From Thermococci archaeon (GTDB lineage: Archaea; Hadarchaeota; B88-G9), in assembly GCA_003660555.1 (NCBI GenBank), contig QMUK01000073.1:1-5838 (forward strand): a DNA stretch of 5,838 bases, in the 5' to 3' direction. The notes under the pieces were generated by a model. The model was not told the origin of the DNA. It worked only from the letters and a program-made list of their open reading frames with translations, and did not search any database. A program made the translations under genes and the position numbers. Positions 1 through 5,608 of the stretch are shown piece by piece; positions within the stretch are counted from its first letter, which is position 1, and each line of letters starts with the position of its first letter.

Positions 1-114
1 ATGAGCCTCCATGATCACTCCTTTGTCTAAGCAAGCTCCAACACCAATTGATCCCCCTTCCTCAGGTCTAGGAGAAAAGAAAAAGGTGACGTGCCCAGGA
101 ACGAAGACCTTCAT
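1..114 (-). CDS. Pantoate kinase (PoK), N-terminal 38 codons, cut by window edge
   Basis: This is the start of an archaeal pantoate kinase of the GHMP kinase superfamily, which phosphorylates pantoate with ATP to 4-phosphopantoate in the archaeal coenzyme A route. The frame begins at the ATG at 114 and stays open to base 1. The visible residues include VPGHVTFFF near the start and a glycine-rich GGSIGVGACLDKGV stretch at about residues 20-33, the pattern I recall for archaeal pantoate kinases. Its ATG shares bases with the coaBC stop (ATGA, 111-114), so it is probably translated by ribosomes finishing coaBC. Adjacency to coaBC supports the assignment, since both act in the same pathway. The GHMP ATP-binding and C-terminal motifs lie outside the window, so another GHMP kinase cannot be fully excluded. 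Confidence 0.75.
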   Translation of the reverse strand, partial: MKVFVPGHVTFFFSPRPEEGGSIGVGACLDKGVIMEAH

Positions 115-1277
115 CTGAGATACCCTTTCACGTGATCTATTATCTCTTTAGCTACTATCTCCTTTGGAGAGAGGGGCACGTGCTTGATCTTCTTCTCTCT
201 GTCTATTATGAAGACCTCGTTCGTGTCTACCTCGAACCCCCTACCCTCTTTGCCAACGTCATTGGCTACTATTAGGTCCATGCCATCCTCCATAAGCCTA
301 GAGTATGCTCTATTTATTAGTTCCTCCTCCGATACATTATATTCTGCTTTACAACCAACTAGAATTGAATTTGGACTAATTTCCTTTACCAACTTAGCTA
401 TTTTCTCATTAGGAATCAACTCAACTGTTATAGCTTTGTCAGAGCTAATTTTTCCCTCTCTCCTCATCTTTGGTTTGAAGTCTGAGACAGCTGCTGTTAG
501 GAAGATCAAGTCATATTCTCTCCTCTCGAGTTCTGAAATTACTTTCTTTCTCATCTCATCGTAAGACTCCACTCTCTTTAGCTTCACGTCGAAAGGAGGC
601 CTCTCGGATCCAGGACCATATATCAGAGTTACTTCTGCTCCCCTCTTAGTGAGCTCTCTTGAGATGTGGCAACCCATCTTTCCACTACTCCTGTTCGTCA
701 GGAATCTGACTGAATCCAAGTACTCCCTAGTTGGACCTGCTGTAACTAGTGCTTTGATCCCAGATAGATCCTTCTCGCTCAATCCCTTTTCCACACCCCA
801 TATGACGGCATCACAGTCTATCTTGACTTTCCCCTCTTCTATTCTCGTTACAGATACCTCAACTCCCAACTCCTTTAGCTTACTCAGATTTTCTCTGGTC
901 AGTGGATTGTCATACAGACTTAAGTCCATTGCAGGGAATACTAGGAGTTTAGAACCTTTGCCAATCGAGGAGAGGAAAAGAGAGGTGACTGGATTGTCAG
1001 CAACTCCATGCGCAATCTTGGATATTGTGTTTGCAGTAGCTGGAGCTATGGCTACTAAATCGAAGTCCTTTAGATGTTCAGAAGATCCACTCAATTCCTT
1101 TATGACTTTTTTCCCCGAAGCCCACTCTAATGCCTTCTCTCCTACGTAGTCCAACGCTCTCTCAGTAACGTATACCTCTACGTCTATTCCTCTCCTCCTA
1201 AGCTCTCTTATTATCTCTACAGCTTTAACTGAGGCTACACTTCCAGTGAGACAAAGGGCGACCCTTTTCCCTCCCAT
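111..1277 (-). CDS. coaBC: Bifunctional phosphopantothenoylcysteine decarboxylase / phosphopantothenate-cysteine ligase
   Basis: This cytosolic two-domain enzyme joins cysteine to 4'-phosphopantothenate (CoaB, nucleotide-dependent) and decarboxylates the product to 4'-phosphopantetheine (CoaC, FMN-dependent). At 388 aa it is full length for the family. CoaC fills about residues 1-170: LTGSVASVKA (10-19) binds flavin phosphate, H68 sits where the catalytic histidine of Dfp-type enzymes lies, APATANT (78-84) follows, PAMD is at 115-118, and C155 may be the substrate-flap cysteine. CoaB follows: TAGPTRE (179-185), NRSSGKMG (195-202), AAVSDF (262-267), VAND (337-340) and F348/N353. PAMD replaces the PAMN of E. 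coli. The ATG at 1277 is preceded by a strong GGGGGAGGG site (1288-1296), with about ten bases between. The stop overlaps the start of the pantoate kinase gene, implying an operon. Family assignment is secure. Confidence 0.95.
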   Translation of the reverse strand: MGGKRVALCLTGSVASVKAVEIIRELRRRGIDVEVYVTERALDYVGEKALEWASGKKVIKELSGSSEHLKDFDLVAIAPATANTISKIAHGVADNPVTSLFLSSIGKGSKLLVFPAMDLSLYDNPLTRENLSKLKELGVEVSVTRIEEGKVKIDCDAVIWGVEKGLSEKDLSGIKALVTAGPTREYLDSVRFLTNRSSGKMGCHISRELTKRGAEVTLIYGPGSERPPFDVKLKRVESYDEMRKKVISELERREYDLIFLTAAVSDFKPKMRREGKISSDKAITVELIPNEKIAKLVKEISPNSILVGCKAEYNVSEEELINRAYSRLMEDGMDLIVANDVGKEGRGFEVDTNEVFIIDREKKIKHVPLSPKEIVAKEIIDHVKGYLR

Positions 1278-1287
1278 CTAGTTTTTT

Positions 1288-1328
1288 CCCTCCCCCAAGA
1301 ATCCGAATCCCTGTAATATGTATTTCGC
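1288..1328 (-). promoter_or_regulatory. coaBC ribosome binding site and possible internal promoter
   Basis: On the minus strand GGGGGAGGG (1296-1288) lies just upstream of the coaBC ATG and is a convincing Shine-Dalgarno sequence. Further upstream, GCGAAATACATATTA (1328-1314) resembles an archaeal BRE followed by a TATA box. A start about 26 bases below it would fall close to the ribosome site, so a separate coaBC promoter is possible but weakly supported. The 79-base gap after the preceding gene also allows simple read-through. Confidence 0.35.
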
Positions 1329-1356
1329 TATTATTGAAATTGCATGACATTTCCTA

Positions 1357-1731
1357 TCAATAGAAATAAGAATCTGAGAGGAGCCTGAGTTCATTACTTA
1401 CTACCTGAGAGAAACTCAAACTCTTTATGAATAGATCATCCATGGAACTTTCTTCACTTATTTCTCTTATGGAGGTTATACCACTTATTTTCTCGGAATA
1501 AGCCCACTTTAATATTACCTTCGTTCTATTCACTTCTAGGTAAATGACTCCGTAATCCACCAAGGGACTCCAGAACTTCTGGGGTCGGGAAAACTCTAAG
1601 CCACTCTCAGAGAGCTCTCTCACCAATGAATTCTCTATTTCATGAGGACCTCTCTTCGTTCTGAGTATTACCTCCACTCCTTTCCTCTTTTTTGATTTCA
1701 ACTCATTTATTAGCTTCTCGAACAATTCCAT
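1357..1731 (-). CDS. Hypothetical protein, 124 aa, upstream of coaBC
   Basis: I do not recognise this family. The frame encodes a soluble, charged protein of 124 aa with no signal peptide or membrane segment. The first 20 residues look helical and lysine-rich (ELKSKKRKGVEV). A strand-rich middle follows (VDYGVIYLEVNRTKVILKWAY, about residues 58-78), and the tail is rich in serine, leucine and aromatics. There is no obvious metal site or catalytic motif. The ATG at 1731 is supported by GAGGAG six or so bases upstream (1738-1743) and by a good BRE/TATA element at the spacing expected for a very short leader. It lies 79 bases upstream of coaBC on the same strand, so it may be the first gene of the coenzyme A transcript. 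A role in that pathway would be guesswork. Confidence 0.75.
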   Translation of the reverse strand: MELFEKLINELKSKKRKGVEVILRTKRGPHEIENSLVRELSESGLEFSRPQKFWSPLVDYGVIYLEVNRTKVILKWAYSEKISGITSIREISEESSMDDLFIKSLSFSQVVSNELRLLSDSYFY

Positions 1732-1755
1732 ACCTGCTCCTCTCGAATTCGTCTC

Positions 1756-1773
1756 GAGTTAAAAACTTTCCGC
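1756..1773. promoter_or_regulatory. BRE/TATA element between the divergent hypothetical gene and aldehyde dehydrogenase
   Basis: On the minus strand GCGGAAAGTTTTTAACTC reads as an archaeal BRE (CGGAAAG) joined to a T-rich TATA box. Transcription would start near 1738, a few bases before the ATG at 1731. On the plus strand the same bases give TTAAAAAC (1759-1766), which would start transcription near 1788 and leave a leader of about 70 bases before the dehydrogenase start I prefer. The BRE fits the minus direction better, so plus-strand use is less sure. Confidence 0.5.
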
Positions 1774-1803
1774 TTGTGGGGAGCGAGTTGGACCTCAGCT
1801 AAT

Positions 1804-1824
1804 GTAAGTGATTACGTAAGTGAT
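1804..1824 (+). repeat. 12-bp-spaced direct repeat in the dehydrogenase leader (operator candidate)
   Basis: GTAAGTGAT occurs twice, at 1804-1812 and 1816-1824, offset by 12 bases, with the palindrome TTACGTAA (1812-1819) across the junction. It lies just downstream of the likely transcription start and upstream of the preferred start codon at 1861. That position suits a repressor site, though no regulator is visible in the window. Confidence 0.3.
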
Positions 1825-1860
1825 ATCAACTCTGGAAGCAAATGCGTCGGAGGGAACCAC

Positions 1861-3276
1861 TTGATAATAGGCGGATCCAAAATAAGCAGAGAGGAACTCG
1901 AGGTAATAAACCCCTATGATAATTCGGTGGTAGGTAGAGTACCAATAGCTACTAAAGAGGAAATAGATAAGGCGGTGGAATCAGCAAAGGAGGGATTCAA
2001 GGAAAATAAGGCTCTCTCTCCGAGGGAGAGATACGAATTTCTGATAGAGGCATCAGAAATACTCTCTAAAAGAAAAGAGGAATTCTCTAAGTCTCTAGTA
2101 ACTGAAGTGGGGAAGACAATAAGAGAAGCTAGGCTAGAGGTAGAGAGGGCAATAGAGAACTTGATCTTCGCTGCAGAGGAGTCCAAAAGGGTGGAGGGAA
2201 GCCAAATCTCATTCGATTCATCTAAGTTCGGAAGAGGGAAAGTTGGTTTCTACGCTAGAGTCCCCATAGGCATAATACTGGCTATTTCTCCATTTAATTT
2301 CCCACTTAACTTGTCCTTGCATAAGGTAGCTCCTGCTTTAGCCTCAGGAAACTCTTTCATACTGAAACCATCTTCTTATACTCCTTTAACACCAGAGATG
2401 ATGTGCGAAGCACTCTTAGAGGCAGGAGCACCAGAAAAATCAGTTAATTTACTGACAGGGCCTGGAGGGAAAGTTGGGGAGGAATTGGTGAAGCATCCTG
2501 AGATAAGGATGGTGACATTCACCGGTAGCAAAGAAGTGGGAGAGAGAATATCCTCGTTAGCTGGCTTCAAGAAGATCACACTTGAGTTAGGGTCGAATTC
2601 CTCACTGATAATAGACGAAAACTCAAAATACATGGAAAAAATAGAGAGAATAGTCTCAGGATCCTTCTCTCTAGCAGGACAAGTATGCATATCTGTTCAG
2701 AGGATATTCGTCCACGAGAAGGAGTACAAGGATTTCCTAGACGCTTTAGTCCAGGAGACAGAGAAACTCAAAGTTGGGAATCCTATGGATGAGAAAACCG
2801 ACATAGGGCCACTAATAGACGAGAAATCAGCAATTAGAGTTGAAAATTGGATAGAGGAGGCAATAGAAATGGGAGCTAACCTAGAGACAGGAGGAGAGAG
2901 AAGAGGAAATCTAATGACCCCAACCATATTGACAGATGTGAGTAGAGAATCTAACTTGTTCAGGAAAGAAGCTTTCGGTCCTGTGGTAATAGTGAATAAG
3001 TTCAGTAAGTTCAGTGAAGCAATAGAAATGTCTAATGACTCCGAGTATGGATTACAAGCTGGAGTCTTCACTGAGGACCTAAGAAAAGCCTTTGAGGCAT
3101 TCGAAAAACTGGAAGTCGGAGGAGTAGTGATAAACGACGTTCCGACATTCAGGGTGGATCACATGCCATATGGAGGAACTAAGGGGAGTGGAATCGGCAG
3201 AGAAGGTCCTAGGTATGCTATAGAGGAGATGACGGAGCTGAAGCTCCTCTGTATAGACTTAGGTCAGAGCTCATAG
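1861..3276 (+). CDS. NAD(P)-dependent aldehyde dehydrogenase, lactaldehyde dehydrogenase / GAPN-like group
   Basis: This is a complete aldehyde dehydrogenase that oxidises an aldehyde to a carboxylate with NAD(P)+ in the cytosol. Numbering from the TTG at 1861 (471 aa), it shows ISPFNFP with the transition-state Asn (N146), the cofactor-contacting Lys (K169), FTGS (220-223), the general base in LELGSN (E242), the nucleophile in GQVCIS (C276) and EAFGPV (E370, F372). The C-terminal FRVDHMPYGG...GREG...EEMTE block resembles archaeal lactaldehyde dehydrogenase (MJ1411 type) and related GAPDH-like enzymes, so the substrate is not fixed. LELGSN in place of LELGG is a subgroup trait, not a defect. 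The frame is open back to a TTG at 1774, but TTG 1861 has GGAGGG six bases upstream and gives the normal N-terminus (IIGGSK...EVINPYDNSVVG). The extra 29 residues look non-coding. Confidence 0.93.
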   Translation: MIIGGSKISREELEVINPYDNSVVGRVPIATKEEIDKAVESAKEGFKENKALSPRERYEFLIEASEILSKRKEEFSKSLVTEVGKTIREARLEVERAIENLIFAAEESKRVEGSQISFDSSKFGRGKVGFYARVPIGIILAISPFNFPLNLSLHKVAPALASGNSFILKPSSYTPLTPEMMCEALLEAGAPEKSVNLLTGPGGKVGEELVKHPEIRMVTFTGSKEVGERISSLAGFKKITLELGSNSSLIIDENSKYMEKIERIVSGSFSLAGQVCISVQRIFVHEKEYKDFLDALVQETEKLKVGNPMDEKTDIGPLIDEKSAIRVENWIEEAIEMGANLETGGERRGNLMTPTILTDVSRESNLFRKEAFGPVVIVNKFSKFSEAIEMSNDSEYGLQAGVFTEDLRKAFEAFEKLEVGGVVINDVPTFRVDHMPYGGTKGSGIGREGPRYAIEEMTELKLLCIDLGQSS

Positions 3277-3290
3277 GGTTCCTCATCTCT

Positions 3291-3316
3291 CCTCTCTCTT
3301 CTTGGATCAGGAAGAG
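3291..3316 (+). terminator. Possible terminator region after the aldehyde dehydrogenase
   Basis: A long pyrimidine-rich run (about 3280-3303) follows the stop codon at once and ends in a short hairpin: CTCTTC (3296-3301) pairs with GAAGAG (3311-3316) around a nine-base loop. Archaeal termination usually needs a T-run, and this tract is mixed C/T, so the call is weak. Confidence 0.2.
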
Positions 3317-3386
3317 CTCCTCATCATCCACCATGGGTTAGTCATCCATCTGAAAAAACTTTCGGGAAGTTATAGAGCTCATCACT

Positions 3387-3402
3387 GCGAAAACCGTTAA
3401 TA
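3387..3402 (+). promoter_or_regulatory. Candidate tatA promoter
   Basis: GCGAAAACCGTTAATA resembles an archaeal BRE followed by a TATA box. Its centre lies about 30 bases before the tatA ATG at 3428, which would give a nearly leaderless transcript. Other A/T stretches at 3351 and 3369 are alternatives. Confidence 0.3.
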
Positions 3403-3427
3403 GGAGTAGTTCCATCAATGGAAAGGG

Positions 3428-3724
3428 ATGTACTTGATAGGTGGTACCGAGTGGTTGATCCTAATACTCGGAGCAATACTCCTGTTGTTCGGATCAAAAA
3501 AAGTCCCAGAGCTAGCTAGAGGACTAGGAAGAGCCATTAAAGAGTTCGAAAGGGGAAAAATCGAGGTTGAAGAGGAAATAAGGAGAGAACTTCTAGGAGA
3601 AGGGAAGGACTATAGGGAAAAATTAATCAAGTTAGCAGAGAAACTAGGCATAGAAACTGAGGGAAAGAGCGAAGAACAAATATTGGACGAGATACTCTCC
3701 AAAATGGAGGAGGAGAGGAAGTGA
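3428..3724 (+). CDS. tatA: Twin-arginine translocase subunit TatA/E
   Basis: TatA oligomerises in the cytoplasmic membrane and, with TatC, moves folded proteins carrying a twin-arginine signal across it. The 98-aa product has the family layout: a short outer N-terminus with the polar E8, one membrane helix (about 9-21), the FG hinge (F21-G22), then a basic amphipathic helix (KKVPELARGLGRAIKEFER, about 24-42). A long acidic, charged cytoplasmic tail follows, with a second helical part after residue 60. The ATG at 3428 has GAAAGGG directly before it, very close, so initiation may be nearly leaderless. No tatC lies in the window. The stop codon overlaps the GTG of a small downstream gene, suggesting coupling. 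TatB-like function is less likely given the short, simple form. Confidence 0.9.
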   Translation: MYLIGGTEWLILILGAILLLFGSKKVPELARGLGRAIKEFERGKIEVEEEIRRELLGEGKDYREKLIKLAEKLGIETEGKSEEQILDEILSKMEEERK

Positions 3725-3976
3725 TCTACGATTCAGTTCACGGAATACACGAATTTCAACTGGGAAAATCATCACTGCTATTCACGAGTGCAACTCACGC
3801 ATTAACTAGCCTAGGAAATCGAGCACATATTCGGACTAGGGAGGATTACAAGTCAATTTACGTACGCTTAGGAGAAAATCCGAGCGAATACTCCATATGA
3901 ACACTCTAAGGAAAAACTAGGACAAATTCTGGGATTAGCAGATGAGTTCGAGAAAGAAAAAATAAATAGAAAATAG
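3721..3976 (+). pseudogene. Small unrecognised gene coupled to tatA, apparently frameshifted
   Basis: A GTG at 3721 overlaps the tatA stop (GTGA) and is preceded by GGAGGAGAGG, a textbook coupled start. The frame runs 59 codons to a TGA at 3898-3900 and begins VIYDSVHGIHEFQLGKSS. Immediately after, the +1 frame continues as a helix-like charged tail (EHSKEKLGQILGLADEF, then EKEKINRK) to a TAG at 3974-3976. Dropping one T in ATATGA (about 3896-3898) would join the two parts into a smooth 84-aa protein reading ENPSEYSIEHSKEKLG. I do not recognise the family. It has no membrane helix or signal peptide, so a cytosolic partner of TatA is possible but unproven. Alternatives are a genuine 59-aa protein, a sequencing error or programmed +1 frameshifting. 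The joined reading is an inference. Confidence 0.5.
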
Positions 3977-4020
3977 AGATCAGAAGAGATTTGCCAATCC
4001 ATTCATTCTTCAGATCCACC

Positions 4021-4036
4021 GAAGTTCCGGAAATTC
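4021..4036. repeat. 16-bp imperfect palindrome in the gap between convergent genes
   Basis: GAAGTTCCGGAAATTC is symmetric except for one base pair (the fourth and thirteenth positions). It is built as GAA-N-TTCCGGAA-N-TTC. The rest of the interval 3977-4117 between the tatA-coupled gene and hepT shows no gene, tRNA or T-rich terminator that I can support. Confidence 0.25.
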
Positions 4037-4117
4037 ATGGGGACTAATACAAGTGCACGTTCCCCACTCTGATAATGACCAACTCACGGAGAAGCCACTA
4101 GCTCACATAACTCCTTC

Positions 4118-4498
4118 TCATTTCTCATTTTTCTCTTTTTCAACTTCAAGCCACTTGATTATTTCCCTCTTAAACGACATGAAGACGTCTGGAGCATCTC
4201 TTAGGACCGAAACCACCTCTCTAGGATCTATTCTCACGTATTCATGGACCAAGACATTTCGAAATCCACCCGATCCTTTCAGTTTCTGGTAGAGGGAGTT
4301 TGAGATCACTCTAACGGATTTAAGCTCTAAGAGTAACCCCTCGTAAGTATCTACCGATTTTCGGAATGCTCTAGTCAAAATGTGATCTGAAATCTGAAAT
4401 ATTAGGGTCAATCCTGCGAGTAGGCCACGCTCTACAGTCCATCGGAGGCTAAGGTCCTCCTCTAACATTTCTGCTGTGACTTCTCGATATTTCTCCAA
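4118..4498 (-). CDS. hepT: HepT-like HEPN toxin (RNase), N-terminus displaced into another frame
   Basis: This frame carries the body of a HepT-type HEPN domain toxin. The key motif is RNVLVHEY (R80, H85, Y87), the RX4HXY signature of HepT RNases. In characterised pairs MntA attaches AMP to the motif tyrosine to silence the toxin. The helices around TVERGLLAGLTLIFQISDH (21-39) match the family core. In this frame the only upstream start is a TTG at 4498, after a TAG, which drops the first helix. The missing part lies one frame away: from an ATG at 4560 with GAGGGAG upstream, MSLRVEFLVQALNELERVA reads like a HepT N-terminus, then needs a -1 shift near 4480-4505 to join EKYREVTAEMLEED. The active-site residues survive. 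It is probably a damaged toxin; a shortened product from the TTG remains possible. Confidence 0.7.
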   Translation of the reverse strand: MEKYREVTAEMLEEDLSLRWTVERGLLAGLTLIFQISDHILTRAFRKSVDTYEGLLLELKSVRVISNSLYQKLKGSGGFRNVLVHEYVRIDPREVVSVLRDAPDVFMSFKREIIKWLEVEKEKNEK

Positions 4499-4989
4499 TT
4501 CCTTGCAACTCTCTCTAACTCATTCAAAGCTTGGACTAGGAACTCCACCCTCAGGGACATGCTACTTTCTCCCTCTAGTTTCTTGCGCCAAAGAAGTAGT
4601 TCCTCTCGCCATCTGGAGCGTTGCCCCCCCTCAAAACGTGCAGTTTCCTCCTCAGAGACTGAAAGAAGAAGTCTTCCTCGGAAGATTTCATCCAGTAAAT
4701 AAGAAGGAGCAAATCTCATGTCAACTAAGTCGAGCCTATCTGTGTTCAACGCTAAGGAAAGGTCAGCGTATAGACTTCGATATGAGAAGCCCCTATCTGG
4801 AAAAACAGCTATGTCTATGTCTTGATTCTCTTTGGTTTTAGTCATTGAGCCGAATAGGTAAGCTAATCTGACTGGATGAGACCTCAGAACGTCTATTGCT
4901 TTCTCCAATCTGTTCTCTAAATCTCGAGGCAATGGGGGAAGCTTGGATACTTCTCCAACACGCTCATGTCTTCTCCCCTCTTTTCCCAC
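4462..4989 (-). CDS. mntA: MntA-like minimal nucleotidyltransferase antitoxin, fused in frame to the HepT start
   Basis: MntA antitoxins are small nucleotidyltransferases that AMPylate and neutralise HepT. Here LFGSMTKTKENQDIDIAV (45-62) holds the GS (47-48) and the paired catalytic aspartates (D57, D59), with eight residues between GS and DID, two fewer than in many MNT proteins. RLDLVD supplies a likely third acidic residue (D87). The domain should end near residue 142 (KKLEGESS). The frame runs on for 33 more residues, encoding what looks like the first helix of HepT before hitting a TAG. The GTG at 4989 has no ribosome site. An ATG at 4967 in the neighbouring frame has GAGGGGAG just upstream and would join this frame with one extra C in the C5 run at 4934-4938, giving MSVLEKYPS...PPLPRDLE. 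The true start is therefore uncertain. Confidence 0.72.
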   Translation of the reverse strand: MGKEGRRHERVGEVSKLPPLPRDLENRLEKAIDVLRSHPVRLAYLFGSMTKTKENQDIDIAVFPDRGFSYRSLYADLSLALNTDRLDLVDMRFAPSYLLDEIFRGRLLLSVSEEETARFEGGQRSRWREELLLWRKKLEGESSMSLRVEFLVQALNELERVARNWRNIEKSQQKC

Positions 4990-5030
4990 ACTTATCGTAT
5001 TTTTTTCATACTTGAACCAACCTGAAGTTA
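4990..5030 (-). promoter_or_regulatory. Candidate promoter of the mntA-hepT pair
   Basis: On the minus strand GTATGAAAAAAATACG (about 5012-4997) includes an A7 run that could serve as BRE/TATA. Start of transcription near 4979 would exclude the GTG at 4989 and favour the ATG at 4967 with its strong ribosome site. The same seven T's on the plus strand (5000-5006) could instead act as a terminator. Confidence 0.3.
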
Positions 5031-5053
5031 AGCGTCCCGTTCCGTTAAGTAAC

Positions 5054-5068
5054 GCTCAATCTTTGAGC
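5054..5068. repeat. Short perfect inverted repeat
   Basis: GCTCAA (5054-5059) and TTGAGC (5063-5068) form a six-pair stem with a TCT loop. It is not followed by a T-run on either strand, so it is not a good terminator. It could be a protein site or chance. Confidence 0.2.
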
Positions 5069-5095
5069 AAGATTCGACTCTCTTTAATCAGGGCT

Positions 5096-5608
5096 TTACT
5101 CTCTCCTGTCGAAGGATCTACTGATTTTCTGCATAAATTTCTGTTTTAATCTCCGTATTGCAAAGACATCCCTGCAATCTGGGAGAATGTTCTCAAAGGT
5201 TCCAGTCGATTGAGCCATCTCGAGTCTATTTGCAGGCAATTGACACTTAAGTCTTGTGATGGTGAAGCATGAAACTCGTGAGCTATTAACGCCATCACGA
5301 GAGTTGAAGTAATGACCCGCTCTTAAGCCTCCTAGTAACCTATCAAAGATTCTACCAATCCAGAACACGAGATCTTTAATTTGAACTCAGAAGTCCATCA
5401 AAAGAGAAGAGAGACAACGTTTGCGGTGAGGAATCCGACACACAACCTTATCAAAGAGATGGAAAGTAGGTAATTGAGAAGCTGCAAGAAGGAATAAGAA
5501 ATATGTGCAACTTAACTCATTCCAGCTAACTCCTTTCCTTTTACTCTGGGACATTCTTAGAATATCACGAGGATTGAACGAGAGTATGTAATCAAGATAT
5601 TTTGCCAT
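5096..5608 (-). pseudogene. Possible broken gene: about 170 codons with one in-frame TGA
   Basis: From an ATG at 5608 (MAKYLDYILSFNPRDIL...) one minus-strand frame is open for 73 codons to a TGA at 5387-5389. It then continues in the same frame for another 96 codons to a TAA at 5096-5098. One stop in about 170 codons is fewer than expected in non-coding DNA of this composition, which is why I list it. Against it: the product is poor in glutamate and rich in Cys and Ser, uses CGT/CGC and CTC codons unlike the neighbours, and the ATG at 5608 has no ribosome site. I do not recognise the protein. A remnant of a mobile-element or viral gene, or a chance open frame, are both possible; the opposite strand also has short coding-like stretches. 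Confidence 0.25.
5245..5310. repeat. Hairpin segment with two mutually exclusive stems
   Basis: CTTGTGATGG (5253-5262) can pair with CCATCACGAG (5292-5301) over ten base pairs, one of them G-T. A second arm, CTCGTGA (5275-5281), can instead pair perfectly with TCACGAG (5295-5301), so the two stems compete for the same right arm. ACTT (5245-5248) and AAGT (5307-5310) could extend the outer stem across an internal loop. Confidence 0.3.

Noticed and set aside
649-1149. Plus-strand 166-codon open frame
   Set aside because: It lies wholly opposite coaBC, is rich in Ser, Leu and Pro as antisense shadows of archaeal genes are, and has no ribosome site or recognisable motif.
2376-3071. Two minus-strand open frames opposite the aldehyde dehydrogenase
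   Set aside because: They mirror a strongly conserved gene and have serine/leucine-rich antisense-type composition.
3250-3330. Possible C/D box guide RNA on the minus strand (ATGATGA near 3320, CTGA boxes near 3308 and 3265)
   Set aside because: Box spacing is irregular, the C' box is poor, the D'-C' spacer is too long for a typical archaeal guide, and it overlaps the dehydrogenase 3' end.
3266-3382. Repeated AGAGCTCAT (3266-3274 and 3374-3382)
   Set aside because: Nine bases containing a palindromic hexamer, with no structural or positional logic; likely chance.
3890-3902. Programmed +1 frameshift at ATA TGA
   Set aside because: The Ile codon cannot re-pair well in the +1 frame, and no stimulatory structure is evident; an indel is the simpler explanation, though not proven.
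4620-4632. The seven-base G run within mntA (C run on the plus strand) as another frameshift site
   Set aside because: Reading with one base more or fewer ends the protein quickly; the current frame gives the more MNT-like C-terminus (RWREELLLWRKKLE).
4476-4841. Plus-strand open frame opposite mntA
   Set aside because: It overlaps the catalytic part of MntA on the other strand and shows no family motif.
5000-5360. Insertion sequence or transposase remnant
   Set aside because: I could not identify transposase motifs, terminal inverted repeats or target duplications, so I left it as an unassigned region.
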